Positions 19,101-27,444 of a DNA stretch of 64,000 nt are shown piece by piece. This DNA is from Roseivivax sediminis (GTDB taxonomy: Bacteria; Pseudomonadota; Alphaproteobacteria; Rhodobacterales; Rhodobacteraceae). Numbering within the stretch: position 1 is the stretch's first letter; each line of letters begins with the position of its first letter. The stretch covers positions 62,001-126,000 of the forward strand of contig NZ_FOMS01000003.1 in NCBI RefSeq assembly GCF_900112685.1, given 5' to 3'. A program made the translations under genes and the position numbers. A model generated the notes under the pieces. It worked only from the letters and a program-made list of their open reading frames with translations, ran no database searches and had not been told where the DNA came from.

Positions 19101-19309
19101 CGATGGCCTTCTCCCTCGGGGTCACGCCGCTGGTCCTGTCGACGGGCGCCGGCGCCGCGGGCCGCAACGCGATCGGGTCGGGTGTGCTGGGCGGCACGCT
19201 GTCGGCGACGGTTCTCGGCGTGCTGTTCGTGCCGCTGTTCTTCGCTGTCATCGCGCGGTTCTTCTTCCGCTCTCCGGGCACCGCAGCGGGCGAGGGCGCC
19301 CGGGCCTAG
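16184..19309 (+). CDS. RND multidrug efflux permease, HAE1 (AcrB/MexB) family
   Basis: Proton-driven inner-membrane pump of 1041 residues, full length for the HAE1 family. It begins ARFFIDRPVFAWVVSILIMG (first helix) and has two homologous halves with large periplasmic porter loops. The proton-relay residues are present: D407 and D408 in GLLVDDAIVVVENV of helix 4, and K935 in LTGKNAILIVEFARD of helix 10. The GFLPEEDQG segment begins the second periplasmic loop. The substrate range cannot be read from sequence. No outer-membrane TolC/OprM gene is adjacent, so the pair probably uses a channel encoded elsewhere. Confidence 0.95.
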   Translation: MARFFIDRPVFAWVVSILIMGVGILSVLTLPVAQYPQIAPPSVQVSATYPGASAQTVANTVTQVIEQNMTGLDGLRYISSSSTSAGSSSITLTFETGTDADIAQVQVQNKLSQATPLLPETVQRQGVQVQKSSAGFLMVVALIAESGDYDDTDLADYMVSNLVDDISRIEGVGSTQVFGAEYAMRIWLDPSRLNAYDMTPADVVAKVSEQNTQISAGSFGGLPAVDGQQLNATITAQSLLRTPEDFKQIVLRAETSGGLVLLDDVARVEIGAASYAAESRYNQKPSAGMAISLAPGANSLETAEAVKARLHEFAQFFPEGVDYVIPYDTTPFVEISIKEVVKTLIEAIVLVFLVMYLFLQNFRATLIPTLAVPVVILGTFGVLAAAGFTINTLTMLAMVLAIGLLVDDAIVVVENVERIMEEEGLGPREATKKSMGQITGALIGIAMVLSAVFVPMAFFPGSTGVIYKQFAITIVSAMALSVVVALTLTPALCAILLKPTHGDRRKGMFGWFNRGFDATLGGYAGTVGYIVKRPLRTFLVYLGIGVAVVFLFMRTPTGFLPEEDQGLLFTLISLPTGATAERTLDVLEQVETHFIENEKSAVDSTFGVVGFSFAGQGQNNALAFVRLKDWKKRGPQDSAQAVAGRAFGAFSQITDAQVFPIVPPSVPELGNASGFDFYLQARNNQSHEALVNARNQLLGILNQSPMIASARPSGLEDAAQFNIDIDWRKAGAMGVSAETVGNLLSIAWAGRYVNDFVDEGRVKRVYVQADAPARMQPGDLDLWRVRNASGELVPFSNFATTGWTYGPQGLNRYNGVPSMQLQGSPAPGVASGDAMNEILRLVDENLPEGFEVAWTGLSLEEVESGSQAPLLYALSLAAVFLSLAALYESWAIPFAVMLAMPIGVLGALLGAWLGGYENGVFFQVGLLTVIGLTGKNAILIVEFARDRMEGGEPIYTAVVEAARQRFRPIVMTSMAFSLGVTPLVLSTGAGAAGRNAIGSGVLGGTLSATVLGVLFVPLFFAVIARFFFRSPGTAAGEGARA

Positions 19310-19320
19310 CACGCGTCTCG

Positions 19321-19351
19321 CGCGGCCCCCGGGGCGTTCCCGGGGGCCGCG
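19321..19351. terminator. Strong GC-rich terminator hairpin after the RND operon
   Basis: CGCGGCCCCCGGG-GCGTT-CCCGGGGGCCGCG is a perfect 13-bp inverted repeat with a 5-base loop, 12 bases past the pump stop codon. There is no long T-run after it, as is common for terminators in very GC-rich genomes. Confidence 0.8.
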
Positions 19352-19467
19352 TGCGTGCAGGGTCCGCCCTCCGGACCCCGGCCCCATGCACCCGCAAAAA
19401 AAATCGCCGCGCTCGGGACGTGCTTGCGGCCTGTCTCCGTATACCCGGTAAACGGAGGGGTGGTGAG

Positions 19468-20637
19468 ATGACGTCTTCTGCAAGCAACGGTGCGACCACC
19501 GCGCTGCTGCCCGGCGATCCCGCGCCGGGCTTCATCCAGCGCAGCGTCGCCAATCCGCGCTATTCCTTCGACAGCGCGGCCGGTCGCTACCTGGTGCTTT
19601 GTTTCTATTGCCGCGCGAGCGATCCCCACGCCGAGGCCGCCCTGAACGCGGTCCACGAGCGGACGGACATCTTCGACGACAGCAAGGCGTGTTTCTTCGG
19701 GGTCAGCGTCGATCCGGAGGACGAGTCCACCGGGCGCGTGACGAACCGCGTGCCCGGCTACCGGCATTTCTGGGATTTCGATCTGACCGCGTCCCGCCTC
19801 TACGGCGTTGTGGCCAGGGACGCCGATCCGGGCAGCCGGCACCTGGCATTCGTCCGCCAATGGGTGGTCATCGACCCCACGATGCGGGTTCTCGCGGCCA
19901 TTCCCTTCCGGAAGAGCCGCAGCGACATCTCCGAACTCATGTCGGTGCTGGACGAACTGCCGCCCCCGGACCGGTTCGCCGGCATCCAGAGCATGCCCCC
20001 GATCCTGTTCCTCCCCCGGGTACTGGAGCCTGAACTCTGCCGGCATCTGGTTGACCTCTACGAAGCGCAGGGCGGCCGGGAAAGCGGCTTCATGCGCGAG
20101 GTCGGCGGCCGCACTGTCGGCGTGACCGACCACGGCTTCAAGAGCCGCAAGGACTACGATATCGAGGACAAGGGGCTGATTTCCACCTTGCAGGAACGGT
20201 TCCGGCGCCGCGTGGTGCCCGAGATCGCGAAGGTCCACCAGTTCAAGGTCACGCGCATGGAGCGCTACATCGTTTCGTGCTACGCTGCAGAGGATGGCGG
20301 GCATTTCGCGCCGCACCGCGACAACACGACGAAGGGGACCGCGCATCGGCGTTTTGCCGTCTCGGTGAATCTCAGTGACGATTTCGACGGCGGTGAAGTG
20401 AGCTTTCCCGAATACGGCCCGCAAGGGTTCAAGGCGCCGCCGGGCGGCGCGGTCGTGTTCTCGTGCTCCTTGCTGCACAAGGTGAGCAAGGTGACCCGCG
20501 GGCGGCGCTATGCCTTCCTGCCGTTCCTCTATGACGATGCCGCCGCGCGCATCCGGGAAGAGAACGCGCGGTTCCTCGGTGAAACGGGGGCGGTCTACCA
20601 GGCACGACCGCAGACCGCGGCAGACCCGTCTGCGTGA
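19468..20637 (+). CDS. Fusion of a degenerate peroxiredoxin-like domain and a 2OG-Fe(II) oxygenase (prolyl-hydroxylase type)
   Basis: Cytoplasmic protein of 389 residues, with no signal peptide. Residues about 10-160 resemble an AhpC/TSA thioredoxin fold (LLPGDPAPGFIQRS, YLVLCFYCRASDP, FFGVSVDPEDE, WVVIDPTMRVLA). However, the peroxidatic Cys position, nine residues past the FY motif, is Ala55, so peroxidase activity looks lost. Residues about 175-365 are a 2-oxoglutarate/iron dioxygenase domain with H283-x-D285 (HFAPHRDN) and H337 (LLHKVSK) as iron ligands and R346/R347 for 2-oxoglutarate. Substrate unknown; hydroxylation of a protein or amino acid is typical of this branch. The ECF sigma gene follows 28 bases later, so a stress-linked role is possible. 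Confidence 0.87.
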   Translation: MTSSASNGATTALLPGDPAPGFIQRSVANPRYSFDSAAGRYLVLCFYCRASDPHAEAALNAVHERTDIFDDSKACFFGVSVDPEDESTGRVTNRVPGYRHFWDFDLTASRLYGVVARDADPGSRHLAFVRQWVVIDPTMRVLAAIPFRKSRSDISELMSVLDELPPPDRFAGIQSMPPILFLPRVLEPELCRHLVDLYEAQGGRESGFMREVGGRTVGVTDHGFKSRKDYDIEDKGLISTLQERFRRRVVPEIAKVHQFKVTRMERYIVSCYAAEDGGHFAPHRDNTTKGTAHRRFAVSVNLSDDFDGGEVSFPEYGPQGFKAPPGGAVVFSCSLLHKVSKVTRGRRYAFLPFLYDDAAARIREENARFLGETGAVYQARPQTAADPSA

Positions 20638-20665
20638 CAAGCGAACAGGGGCGGGGTGCGACATC

Positions 20666-21208
20666 ATGGGCCGGAACGGTCTGGACATCGTGGGACAACT
20701 GGAAGCGCTTCGCCGGTATGCGCGGGTTCTCACGCGCGATCCGGACGCGGCGGATGACTTGGTGCAGGCCACCTTCGTGCGGGCCGAAGAACGGCGGGGG
20801 ACGTTCCGCGACGGTGCCGACGAACGGGTATGGCTGATGTCGATACTGCATCGCCTCTTCATCGACACTCGGCGGAGCGAACGCACCGCCGAAGCAAGGG
20901 AGCAGGCCTGGGCCGAGAGCCGGCCGCTCTTCGTTCCGGCCTCCGGCGAGGTGGCAGCGCGTCTGACGCAGGTGCGGGCCGCCTTCCTTGCGCTGAGCGC
21001 CGAGCGTCGCGAGGCGCTTCACCTCGTGGCGATAGAAGGATTGGGCCTTGCCGAGGCGGCCGAGATCCTGGGCGTGCCTGCCGGTACGGTCATGTCCCGT
21101 GTCGCGCGCGCCCGAGCCGAACTGCGCGCTTTCGAGGACGGCCAGGTGGCGTCTTCTGGCCGGGGCCTGAAAGTTGTAGGAGGGCGCGATGACCGGACCG
21201 ACCGATAG
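20666..21208 (+). CDS. RNA polymerase ECF-type sigma factor
   Basis: Sigma-70 family protein of 180 residues with only regions 2 and 4. Region 2 (about residues 10-70) shows RRYARVLTRDPDAADDLVQATFVRA and WLMSILHRLFIDTRR, covering core binding and the -10 reader. Region 4 (about 105-155) has LSAERREALHLVAIEGLGLAEAAEILGVPAGTVMSRVARAR, a clear helix-turn-helix for the -35 element. It overlaps the anti-sigma gene by 20 bases, the normal pairing for ECF systems. Start at ATG 20666 behind AGGGGCGGGG. Confidence 0.92.
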   Translation: MGRNGLDIVGQLEALRRYARVLTRDPDAADDLVQATFVRAEERRGTFRDGADERVWLMSILHRLFIDTRRSERTAEAREQAWAESRPLFVPASGEVAARLTQVRAAFLALSAERREALHLVAIEGLGLAEAAEILGVPAGTVMSRVARARAELRAFEDGQVASSGRGLKVVGGRDDRTDR

Positions 21209-21950
21209 CAGCGAGGAACTGGAAGCGGATCTTCCGGCCTTCCTCCAGGGGCGCCTCTCCACCGAGCGCAATTACGCGCTCGCGGACTATCTTGCCGAGC
21301 GGCCCGAACGTGCGGCCGCCCTGATGGCCGAGGCCCGGGATATGGAAGGGTTGCGCCTAGCGCTTTCGGCGGACATGCCTTCACCCTCGAGGCTCGTGGC
21401 CATGGCCCGTCGCCTGCAGGACCGCCTGCGATGGCGCAGGCTACTCCGCCGTGGCGCGCCCGTCGCCGCGGCCATCGTGCTCTTCGCGACCGGCTGGGTC
21501 GGGCACGGCGTGTGGCTGGCGAGCGGGCCCGAAAAAGCTCCGCCCCTGGTAGAGGCGGCGCTCGATGCCCATGCCGCGCTCGAGTTGCGCCACTGGATGG
21601 TTTCGCAACCCGAAGCCGCGACGTTCGACCCTCAGGAGATCCTTGCCGCCCTGGGGATCGCGTTGCCGCCTCTGCCCGCGGACTGGACCGTCCGCGACGT
21701 GCAGGTCGTGGCGACCCCCGATCGCCCAGGGGTCGCGATGTCGGTCGATACTCCGGATCTGGGACCGATCTTCGTCCTGGCGGTTGCGCGCGGTGGGGGC
21801 ACGGCCCCGGTTTCGCCAGCGGCCTTCGATTATGAGGGCCGGACGGTGGCGGTCTTCGAGCGCGGCCGGTCGGCCTATGTCATGCTCGACGAGTCCGGGC
21901 ACCCAGACCAACTCGCTTCCGGTGCCCGGCTGCTCGCGGAGGCCCGCTGA
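21189..21950 (+). CDS. Transmembrane anti-sigma factor
   Basis: Protein of 253 residues encoded in overlap with the ECF sigma gene. Residues 10-60 form the cytoplasmic helical region (EELEADLPAFLQGRLSTERN), residues about 88-110 a single transmembrane helix, and 115-253 a periplasmic domain with no recognised fold. The zinc anti-sigma motif HxxxCxxC is absent; the cytoplasmic part has no Cys. Redox sensing through a ZAS zinc site is therefore unlikely, and release of the sigma factor may depend on regulated proteolysis or on the periplasmic domain binding a signal. Confidence 0.85.
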   Translation: MTGPTDSSEELEADLPAFLQGRLSTERNYALADYLAERPERAAALMAEARDMEGLRLALSADMPSPSRLVAMARRLQDRLRWRRLLRRGAPVAAAIVLFATGWVGHGVWLASGPEKAPPLVEAALDAHAALELRHWMVSQPEAATFDPQEILAALGIALPPLPADWTVRDVQVVATPDRPGVAMSVDTPDLGPIFVLAVARGGGTAPVSPAAFDYEGRTVAVFERGRSAYVMLDESGHPDQLASGARLLAEAR

Positions 21951-22070
21951 CGGACGATCTGCCCTGCCCTCAGAGCGGTCGGTCGCCGCGAAGCGCGTTA
22001 CCTTAGGCGGGATATTCTGGCCGGTCGCGCCGTTGTCGGCAGAGATCGCGCATGGTGTTGGCGCCCTTGC

Positions 22071-22766
22071 TCATTCCGGCCGGTCCGCCGAATGGGTCCG
22101 CACCGCGCACCAGACCGGCAAGTGGTCGGACGCACGCCGCGCCGCGCCGTGGTTTTCGACCCCCGTGGCGTGAAGGCTCAGGCCGGGGCCGTGGGCGAAC
22201 CTGTCGAGACGTCCCAGAGGTCGCGCGCTGTGGAAGGACGGTCCGGGGCTGACAAGCTCCAGATCGCTGGCCCAGGGCGCAAAGCCGGCGCGACGGGACC
22301 ACTCGTTGAAATCGCCCCCGATCAGACACGTCGCGGCGCGGTCGCCCAGATGGTCGAGGATCGCCTGCATCTGGAGCTGGCGCCAGCGCCGTATGAGTCC
22401 GAGATGCGTTCCCACGACGTGCAGTCCTTCGATCCGGACCATGACCGCACCCCGGGGCTCCAGCCCCGGCAGGTCGAAACGCTCGGTGGCCGTCACCGGC
22501 AGGTCCTTCCTGACAAGGATCGCGTTTCCGTGCCAGCCGAGGCTGACTTCGCTGACCGCCAGGTCGGCAACCGAATAATCCGTTTCGCGTGCGATGAGCG
22601 AGTGCGGCAGAGCGGCGCGCCGAGGGCCGAGGCGATGGTCGGCCTCTTGCAGGAGCACGACATCCGCTCCCATGCCGTTGATGACCGACAGGATGCGTTC
22701 CGGGCTCCGCTTGCGGTCGATGCCGAGGGCCTTGCGAATGTTGTAGCTGGCAATCTTGAGGTCCAT
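22071..22766 (-). CDS. Endonuclease/exonuclease/phosphatase (EEP) superfamily protein
   Basis: Protein of 231 residues with the DNase I-like EEP fold. Catalytic motifs are visible in order: SYNIRKALG (Asn), VVLLQEADHR (metal-binding Glu), VVGTHLGL, LIGGDFNEW (Asp/Asn pair) and ASDHLPVW (catalytic Asp-His) near the end. The start overlaps the stop of the phospholipase-D-type gene upstream (TGATGG; a GTG one codon earlier is possible), so the two are translationally coupled. EEP proteins paired with cardiolipin-synthase-like genes are common in bacteria, and a phosphodiesterase role in lipid turnover is possible but unproven. Confidence 0.9.
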   Translation of the reverse strand: MDLKIASYNIRKALGIDRKRSPERILSVINGMGADVVLLQEADHRLGPRRAALPHSLIARETDYSVADLAVSEVSLGWHGNAILVRKDLPVTATERFDLPGLEPRGAVMVRIEGLHVVGTHLGLIRRWRQLQMQAILDHLGDRAATCLIGGDFNEWSRRAGFAPWASDLELVSPGPSFHSARPLGRLDRFAHGPGLSLHATGVENHGAARRASDHLPVWCAVRTHSADRPE

Positions 22767-24175
22767 CACAGCACCGGGGCCAGAAGCCGGGCGATCTTCG
22801 CGCCGACTCGGATCCAGAGCGGCGCTTCGGCCAGCGGCGTCTCGTAGATGTCGCAGTTAGCCAGATCGGTTTCCAGCATGGTCGCAACCTCGTGGGCAAG
22901 GCCCGGATCGGCGAAGGCCGCCATCGTCTCGAAGTTCAGGCGAAACGACCGGATGTCGCAATTCGTCGTGCCGACCAGGGCCAGATCGTCGTCGCAAAGG
23001 ATGACCTTCTGGTGCATGAACCCGGCAGCGTAGCGAAAGATCCGGACGCCGTCGGCCCGGATGTCGTCGAAGAACGCATGGGCGGCGAGCCACGGCAGGA
23101 GGTGATCGACCTTGCCGGTGAGGATCACCCGGACATCGACGCCGCTCAACGCAGCGTGGCTGAGCGCCGAGAGGGTGCTGGCATCAGGCACGAAATAGGG
23201 CGATGCGATCCATAGCCGGTGACGGGCCGCGGCGATGGTGGCGAAAAAGACCTGCGAGCCCGCCTCCGTCGGGTCGGCCGGCCCGGTCGGAAGCAATACC
23301 GCCGACCGGTTCTCCTCCTGGAGGCCCGGATCCCAGTTCAGATCGCTTGTCAGCAGCTCGCCCGTGCCCCAGTGCCAGTCTTCCGCGAATATGAGCTGGA
23401 GCTGCGCCACGATCGGCCCGCGGAGCGCGAGATGCGTGTCGCGCCAGCGGCCGAACCGCGGATTGTGCCCGACGTAAGTGTCGGACACGTTGTGGCCGCC
23501 CAGGAAACCGACCTCGCCGTCGACAATGACGGTCTTGCGGTGGTTCCTGAAATTGATGTTGAGCCGCGAGGTCGGACCGCGCGCCGCGCGCGGGTCGACG
23601 ACCTCGACCCCTGCGTCGGAGAGCTTCCGGCGGTAACTGCGCGGCAGACCGTAGCTGCCGACCCCGTCGAAGAGCAGGCGCACGGCGACCCCCCGGCGCG
23701 CGGCCGCCATGAGGCGCTCGGCCAGCGCCCGTCCGGTCGTGTCGTCGACGATCGTGTAGAACTGCACGCAGACACTGTGCCGGGCCGTGTCGATCGCGTC
23801 GAAGATCGCCGCGAACGTGTCGTGCCCGTCGATCAGGAGCCGCGCGGAGTTTCCGCCGGTCGCCGGCAGGTTCACGATCCGCTCGAAGACCGCGAGCCGC
23901 GTCCGGGCGGCTTCGTGAGGCGGAGCGTAGCGCGTATCGTCCTTCAGATCCGAGGCGAGCGCCCGGCTGCGCTGCCGCGACCGTGTGTAGGAGCGAATCC
24001 TGTGGCCGCCGAAGACCGCATAGGCCGGAACCGCGAACCATGGCGCGCTCAGCAGGAAGATCACCCACGCCACAGACCCTTGCGGGGTACGCGCCGTGGC
24101 CATCGCCCGCCAGATGCAGAACGCGACGATGCCGATCGCCACGATCCCTGTTCCTGCGGTCCAGAATACGCTCAT
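22766..24175 (-). CDS. cls: Cardiolipin synthase-type phospholipase D family protein
   Basis: Membrane-associated enzyme of 469 residues. Two N-terminal transmembrane helices (about 4-24 and 35-55, the latter with PWFAVPAYAVFG) are followed by two HKD catalytic motifs: NHRKTVIVDGEVGFLGGHN in the first half and MHQKVILCDDDLALVGTTN in the second. This is the layout of bacterial ClsA, which condenses two phosphatidylglycerol molecules to cardiolipin plus glycerol. The ATG at 24175 begins the first helix; the preceding in-frame codons have no domain character. Other phospholipid genes (psd, pssA, pmtA) lie 4 kb downstream. Confidence 0.87.
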   Translation of the reverse strand: MSVFWTAGTGIVAIGIVAFCIWRAMATARTPQGSVAWVIFLLSAPWFAVPAYAVFGGHRIRSYTRSRQRSRALASDLKDDTRYAPPHEAARTRLAVFERIVNLPATGGNSARLLIDGHDTFAAIFDAIDTARHSVCVQFYTIVDDTTGRALAERLMAAARRGVAVRLLFDGVGSYGLPRSYRRKLSDAGVEVVDPRAARGPTSRLNINFRNHRKTVIVDGEVGFLGGHNVSDTYVGHNPRFGRWRDTHLALRGPIVAQLQLIFAEDWHWGTGELLTSDLNWDPGLQEENRSAVLLPTGPADPTEAGSQVFFATIAAARHRLWIASPYFVPDASTLSALSHAALSGVDVRVILTGKVDHLLPWLAAHAFFDDIRADGVRIFRYAAGFMHQKVILCDDDLALVGTTNCDIRSFRLNFETMAAFADPGLAHEVATMLETDLANCDIYETPLAEAPLWIRVGAKIARLLAPVL

Positions 24176-24642
24176 CGGCGCGTGGTGTTCAGGTCGACTT
24201 GCGGCATTGCGACAATAGTTCGGAAAAGCCGGCCGCTCCGCAAGGGATGAAGCGGAGCGATACGCCCGCCGGTCTCCATGTCCGACAGCCGCGGCATCCA
24301 GCGTACCGCAGGCAGCGAATGACAATCCTCGGGGGCGAGCGGGACGGAAAGGCCGTCGATCCGGGCATGCCGTGGCCATCGGGCGCGGGATCGAGAGCGG
24401 GGAGCGTTTCGATCCGTGCCGTCAGGGCTGGCAGAGGCGGCACGTCATAGGGAGGGCCCCACCGGGAGGCGCGCGGACCTCGCCGCGGTCCCGGCCCGGG
24501 CAGGCGCCGGCCCGCCGGTTGACCGGGTCACACGGAAGTTATAGCGCTTGCGGTGCGCGAGATGGCGTCTCGCGGCATCCCCGAAATCGTCCTGGACGCC
24601 CGGACCTGTTCGAGCACCTCGCGAGGTGCCGGAGGAGGCGAA
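24176..24642. other. 467-base intergenic region with a possible promoter for the DMT gene
   Basis: No gene is recognised between the divergent cls and DMT-transporter genes. TTGACC at 24519-24524 followed by TATAGC at 24540-24545 could be a weak sigma-70 promoter for the DMT gene, but the 15-base spacer is short. Confidence 0.35.
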
Positions 24643-25587
24643 ATGGTCGCGAGCCCAAGCGTTACCCACCACGAGCCGGCCGACAAGCGGGCCGGCATGA
24701 TCTTCATGTGCATTGCGATGGGGCTGCTTCCGGTCGGCGATGCGATCTCGAAGTCGCTGACATCCGTCCTCCCCGCATTCGAGGTCACCGTGCTGCGGGC
24801 CTCGGCGCAGGCGGCCTTCTTTCTGCCGGTCGCGTTCCTGCTCAGACGGCACATGGCCGGGCCGGTCTTCACCCGGGCGTCGCTGATCTCGGCCGTGCTG
24901 ATCGCGACGGTGACCTACACGCTGGTCACCGCGTTCTCCGTTATGCCGATCGCCACGGCCATCGCGATCTTCTTCCTCGAGCCGCTGGTTCTGACCGTGC
25001 TCGCGGGGGTGCTGCTCGGCGAAGTGCCGGGACCGCGGCGCTTTGCGGCCGTGGGCGTCGGTCTGATCGGCGCAATGATCGTCATTCGGCCCAACTTCTC
25101 GGAGTTCGGGCCCGTGGTCCTGCTGCCGCTCGTGGGCGCGGTCGCCTACGCCTTGAACATGATCGTGCTGCGCAAGGCGACGGCACGCCAGTCGGCCCTG
25201 AGTTTCCAGTTCGGCGCCTCGCTCTTCGCTGCCGGGCTCCTTGTCCTCGCGGAAACCGCTCGCGTGATCTTCGGTGCCCGCATGCCCGGCGTTTGGGCGA
25301 TGCCGGAATGGGTGGTCTTGGCGGTGATCTCGGCCGGGGCGCTGGCGACGGTCACGTTCCTGATGATCACCTTCGCCTTCAGCAAGGTCGAGGCCAGTAT
25401 CCTGGCGCCGTTCCAGTACCTGGAGATCGTCGGCGCAACGGCCGTCGGTTTCCTGGTCTTCGGCGATTTTCCGGATGCGATCACGCTGTTCGGTACCAGC
25501 ATCATCCTCGCCTCGGGCGCCTACGTCTTCCATCGAGAGCGCAAGCGGGACATCGAATTGGCGTCCTCGCAACCGCCGGAGCGTTGA
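24643..25587 (+). CDS. DMT superfamily (EamA) transporter
   Basis: Inner-membrane protein of 314 residues with ten predicted helices arranged as two EamA repeats. Conserved elements include LTSVLPAFEVTVLRASAQ in the first repeat, PIATAIAIFFLEPLVLTVLAGV and, in the second, SILAPFQYLEIVGATAVGFLVFGDFPD. Such proteins usually export metabolites or amino acids; the substrate is unknown. Start at 24643 is chosen because GGAGGAGG lies 6-8 bases upstream; earlier in-frame ATG codons lack a ribosome site. Confidence 0.9.
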   Translation: MVASPSVTHHEPADKRAGMIFMCIAMGLLPVGDAISKSLTSVLPAFEVTVLRASAQAAFFLPVAFLLRRHMAGPVFTRASLISAVLIATVTYTLVTAFSVMPIATAIAIFFLEPLVLTVLAGVLLGEVPGPRRFAAVGVGLIGAMIVIRPNFSEFGPVVLLPLVGAVAYALNMIVLRKATARQSALSFQFGASLFAAGLLVLAETARVIFGARMPGVWAMPEWVVLAVISAGALATVTFLMITFAFSKVEASILAPFQYLEIVGATAVGFLVFGDFPDAITLFGTSIILASGAYVFHRERKRDIELASSQPPER

Positions 25588-25607
25588 GTTCCGATCGAAA
25601 TCGGAAC
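25588..25607. terminator. Hairpin between convergent DMT and SLC13 genes
   Basis: GTTCCGAT-CGAA-ATCGGAAC is a perfect 8-bp inverted repeat with a stable CGAA tetraloop, starting at the base after the DMT stop codon and 56 bases before the end of the convergent SLC13 gene. It probably serves the plus-strand gene. Confidence 0.6.
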
Positions 25608-25662
25608 CGCGTCCGCCCGCGAACGAACGCCCGGAGACGCCAGGACGGCTGGGATGCGGCGC

Positions 25663-27444
25663 TCACATGGGAAAGACCAGCGGTATCGCGAGGATCGCCG
25701 CGGCGCCGACGATCAGGTTCATCGGGATGCCGATCCGCAGGAAATCGGCGAAGCGGTAGTTGCCCGCGCCGTAGACCAGCGTGTTGGTCTGGTAGCCGAT
25801 GGGCGTGGCAAAGCTCGCGCTGGCCGAGAACATCACGGCGACGACGAAGGGGCGGGGATCGACGCCGAGCTGGCCGGCAAGCGAGATCACGATCGGCGTG
25901 AAGATCACCGCGACAGCGTTGTTGGTCACGACCTCGGTCAGGAAGGAGCCGACGAAGTAGACGACGGCCAGCAGCACGAAGGGCGACAGTCCTTCCAGCC
26001 AGGGCGTGAGTGCACCGACGATAAGCTCCACCGCGCCGGTATGCTCGAGTCCGGCGCCGACGATCAGCATCGAGAAGATCAGCACGACGATCGAGGCGTC
26101 GATGGAGGCCCAGGCCTCGTCGTTGTCGATGCAGCGCAGGACCAGGATCGCCGCCACCGCGACGAGCGCGAGAATGCCGATGGGCAGAACGTCGAGCGCG
26201 GCGAGGAGGACGATGCCGACGAGCGCGAGCACCGCGACGGGAGCCTGTTTGCGCCGGTAGGCGCGGCCGCCGGGCGCGGTGATCGAGACGACGTCGCCCG
26301 AGCGGCGGAGCTCCTCGAAGCCCTCCGCGGTGCCCTCGAGCAGGAGCTTGTCCGCGGGCCGCAACCGAACGCTAGAGAGATCCGCGCCGGCGATGTGTCC
26401 GGGACGGAACGCGCCGAGGACCCGGATGCCCGCGCGCCGCCCGAGTGCGAGGTCGGCGATACGCAGACCGGAGCTGCGGCGCGAGGGCGTCACGATGGCC
26501 TCGACGATCCGGACGTCCCCCTCGGTATCGATCTCGATCGACCGCCGCTGGCCTACGCGCAGGCCGGTGCGCTCGGACAAAGTCAGAAGCTCGGAGGTGC
26601 CCGCGACGATTATCAGGGCATCGCCGCGGCGCAGCGCCTCGCTGTCCAGGTTCGATCGCTGTATCCGCCCGCCCCGCCGCAGGCCGGTGACCCGCAGCCG
26701 CGATTCCTGGAAGTCCGCGACATCGCGAAGGCGTGCGCCGATATGGCGGTAGCCTTCACGGATCACGACCTCGGACAGGAACCGGGTCTCTTCTTCCTCG
26801 CCGCCCTCGCGCGAGGCGCGGTCGGGCAGCAGGTACCGCGACAGCACCAGCATCGAGATGCCGCCGACGACCGCAACGGCGATCCCGACTGGTGCGATCT
26901 CGAAGATCGAGAACGGCGCGAGCCCCGCCTCGCGCGCGACGCCATCCACGAGGATGTTGGTCGAGGTCCCGATGAGCGTGCAGGTCCCGCCGAGGATCGC
27001 CGCATAGGACAGTGGAATGAGAAGCCGGGTCGGAGCGAGGCCAAGGCTGCCCGCAAGCCGGATCACCACCGGGATGAGGACCAGCACCACCGGTGTGTTG
27101 TTCATGAAGGCCGACGCGGCCACGGTGGCAAAGACGAAGAGCGCGACGGCGAGGGCCGGGCGGGAGGCGGCGTGCTCGATCACGAGGTCGGCGAGGGCGT
27201 CGAGGACGCCCGTCCGCACGAGCGCGCCCGAGACGACGAACATCGCCGCGATGGTGATGGGCGCGGAACTCGAGAAGGCGGCCATCACCTCCTCACTCGG
27301 CACGAGGCCGAGCACGATGAAGAGCGCGGCTCCTCCCGCCGCGGTGACATCGGGGGGATACTTCTCGACGACGAAGGCGACGAAGAGAAGCAGCAGAAGA
27401 CCGAGCGCGAGCAGGGACGCATCAAGGCCGAAGACCGTCGTCAT
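25663..27444 (-). CDS. SLC13/DASS family permease with central RCK_C (TrkA-C) domains
   Basis: Membrane transporter of 593 residues. Two hydrophobic halves (about 1-195 and 385-593), each with the family's re-entrant SNT-like motif region (FMNNTPVVLVLIPVV in the first, FLTEVVTNNAVAVIFTPIV in the second), flank a soluble insert at about 200-380. The insert has two TrkA-C/RCK_C domains (GYRHIGARLRDVADFQESRL and DLALGRRAGIRVLGAFRPG). This layout is found in anion:sodium or sulfate-type permeases of bacteria. Substrate (sulfate, di/tricarboxylate or another anion) is not determinable. Confidence 0.9.
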   Translation of the reverse strand: MTTVFGLDASLLALGLLLLLFVAFVVEKYPPDVTAAGGAALFIVLGLVPSEEVMAAFSSSAPITIAAMFVVSGALVRTGVLDALADLVIEHAASRPALAVALFVFATVAASAFMNNTPVVLVLIPVVIRLAGSLGLAPTRLLIPLSYAAILGGTCTLIGTSTNILVDGVAREAGLAPFSIFEIAPVGIAVAVVGGISMLVLSRYLLPDRASREGGEEEETRFLSEVVIREGYRHIGARLRDVADFQESRLRVTGLRRGGRIQRSNLDSEALRRGDALIIVAGTSELLTLSERTGLRVGQRRSIEIDTEGDVRIVEAIVTPSRRSSGLRIADLALGRRAGIRVLGAFRPGHIAGADLSSVRLRPADKLLLEGTAEGFEELRRSGDVVSITAPGGRAYRRKQAPVAVLALVGIVLLAALDVLPIGILALVAVAAILVLRCIDNDEAWASIDASIVVLIFSMLIVGAGLEHTGAVELIVGALTPWLEGLSPFVLLAVVYFVGSFLTEVVTNNAVAVIFTPIVISLAGQLGVDPRPFVVAVMFSASASFATPIGYQTNTLVYGAGNYRFADFLRIGIPMNLIVGAAAILAIPLVFPM

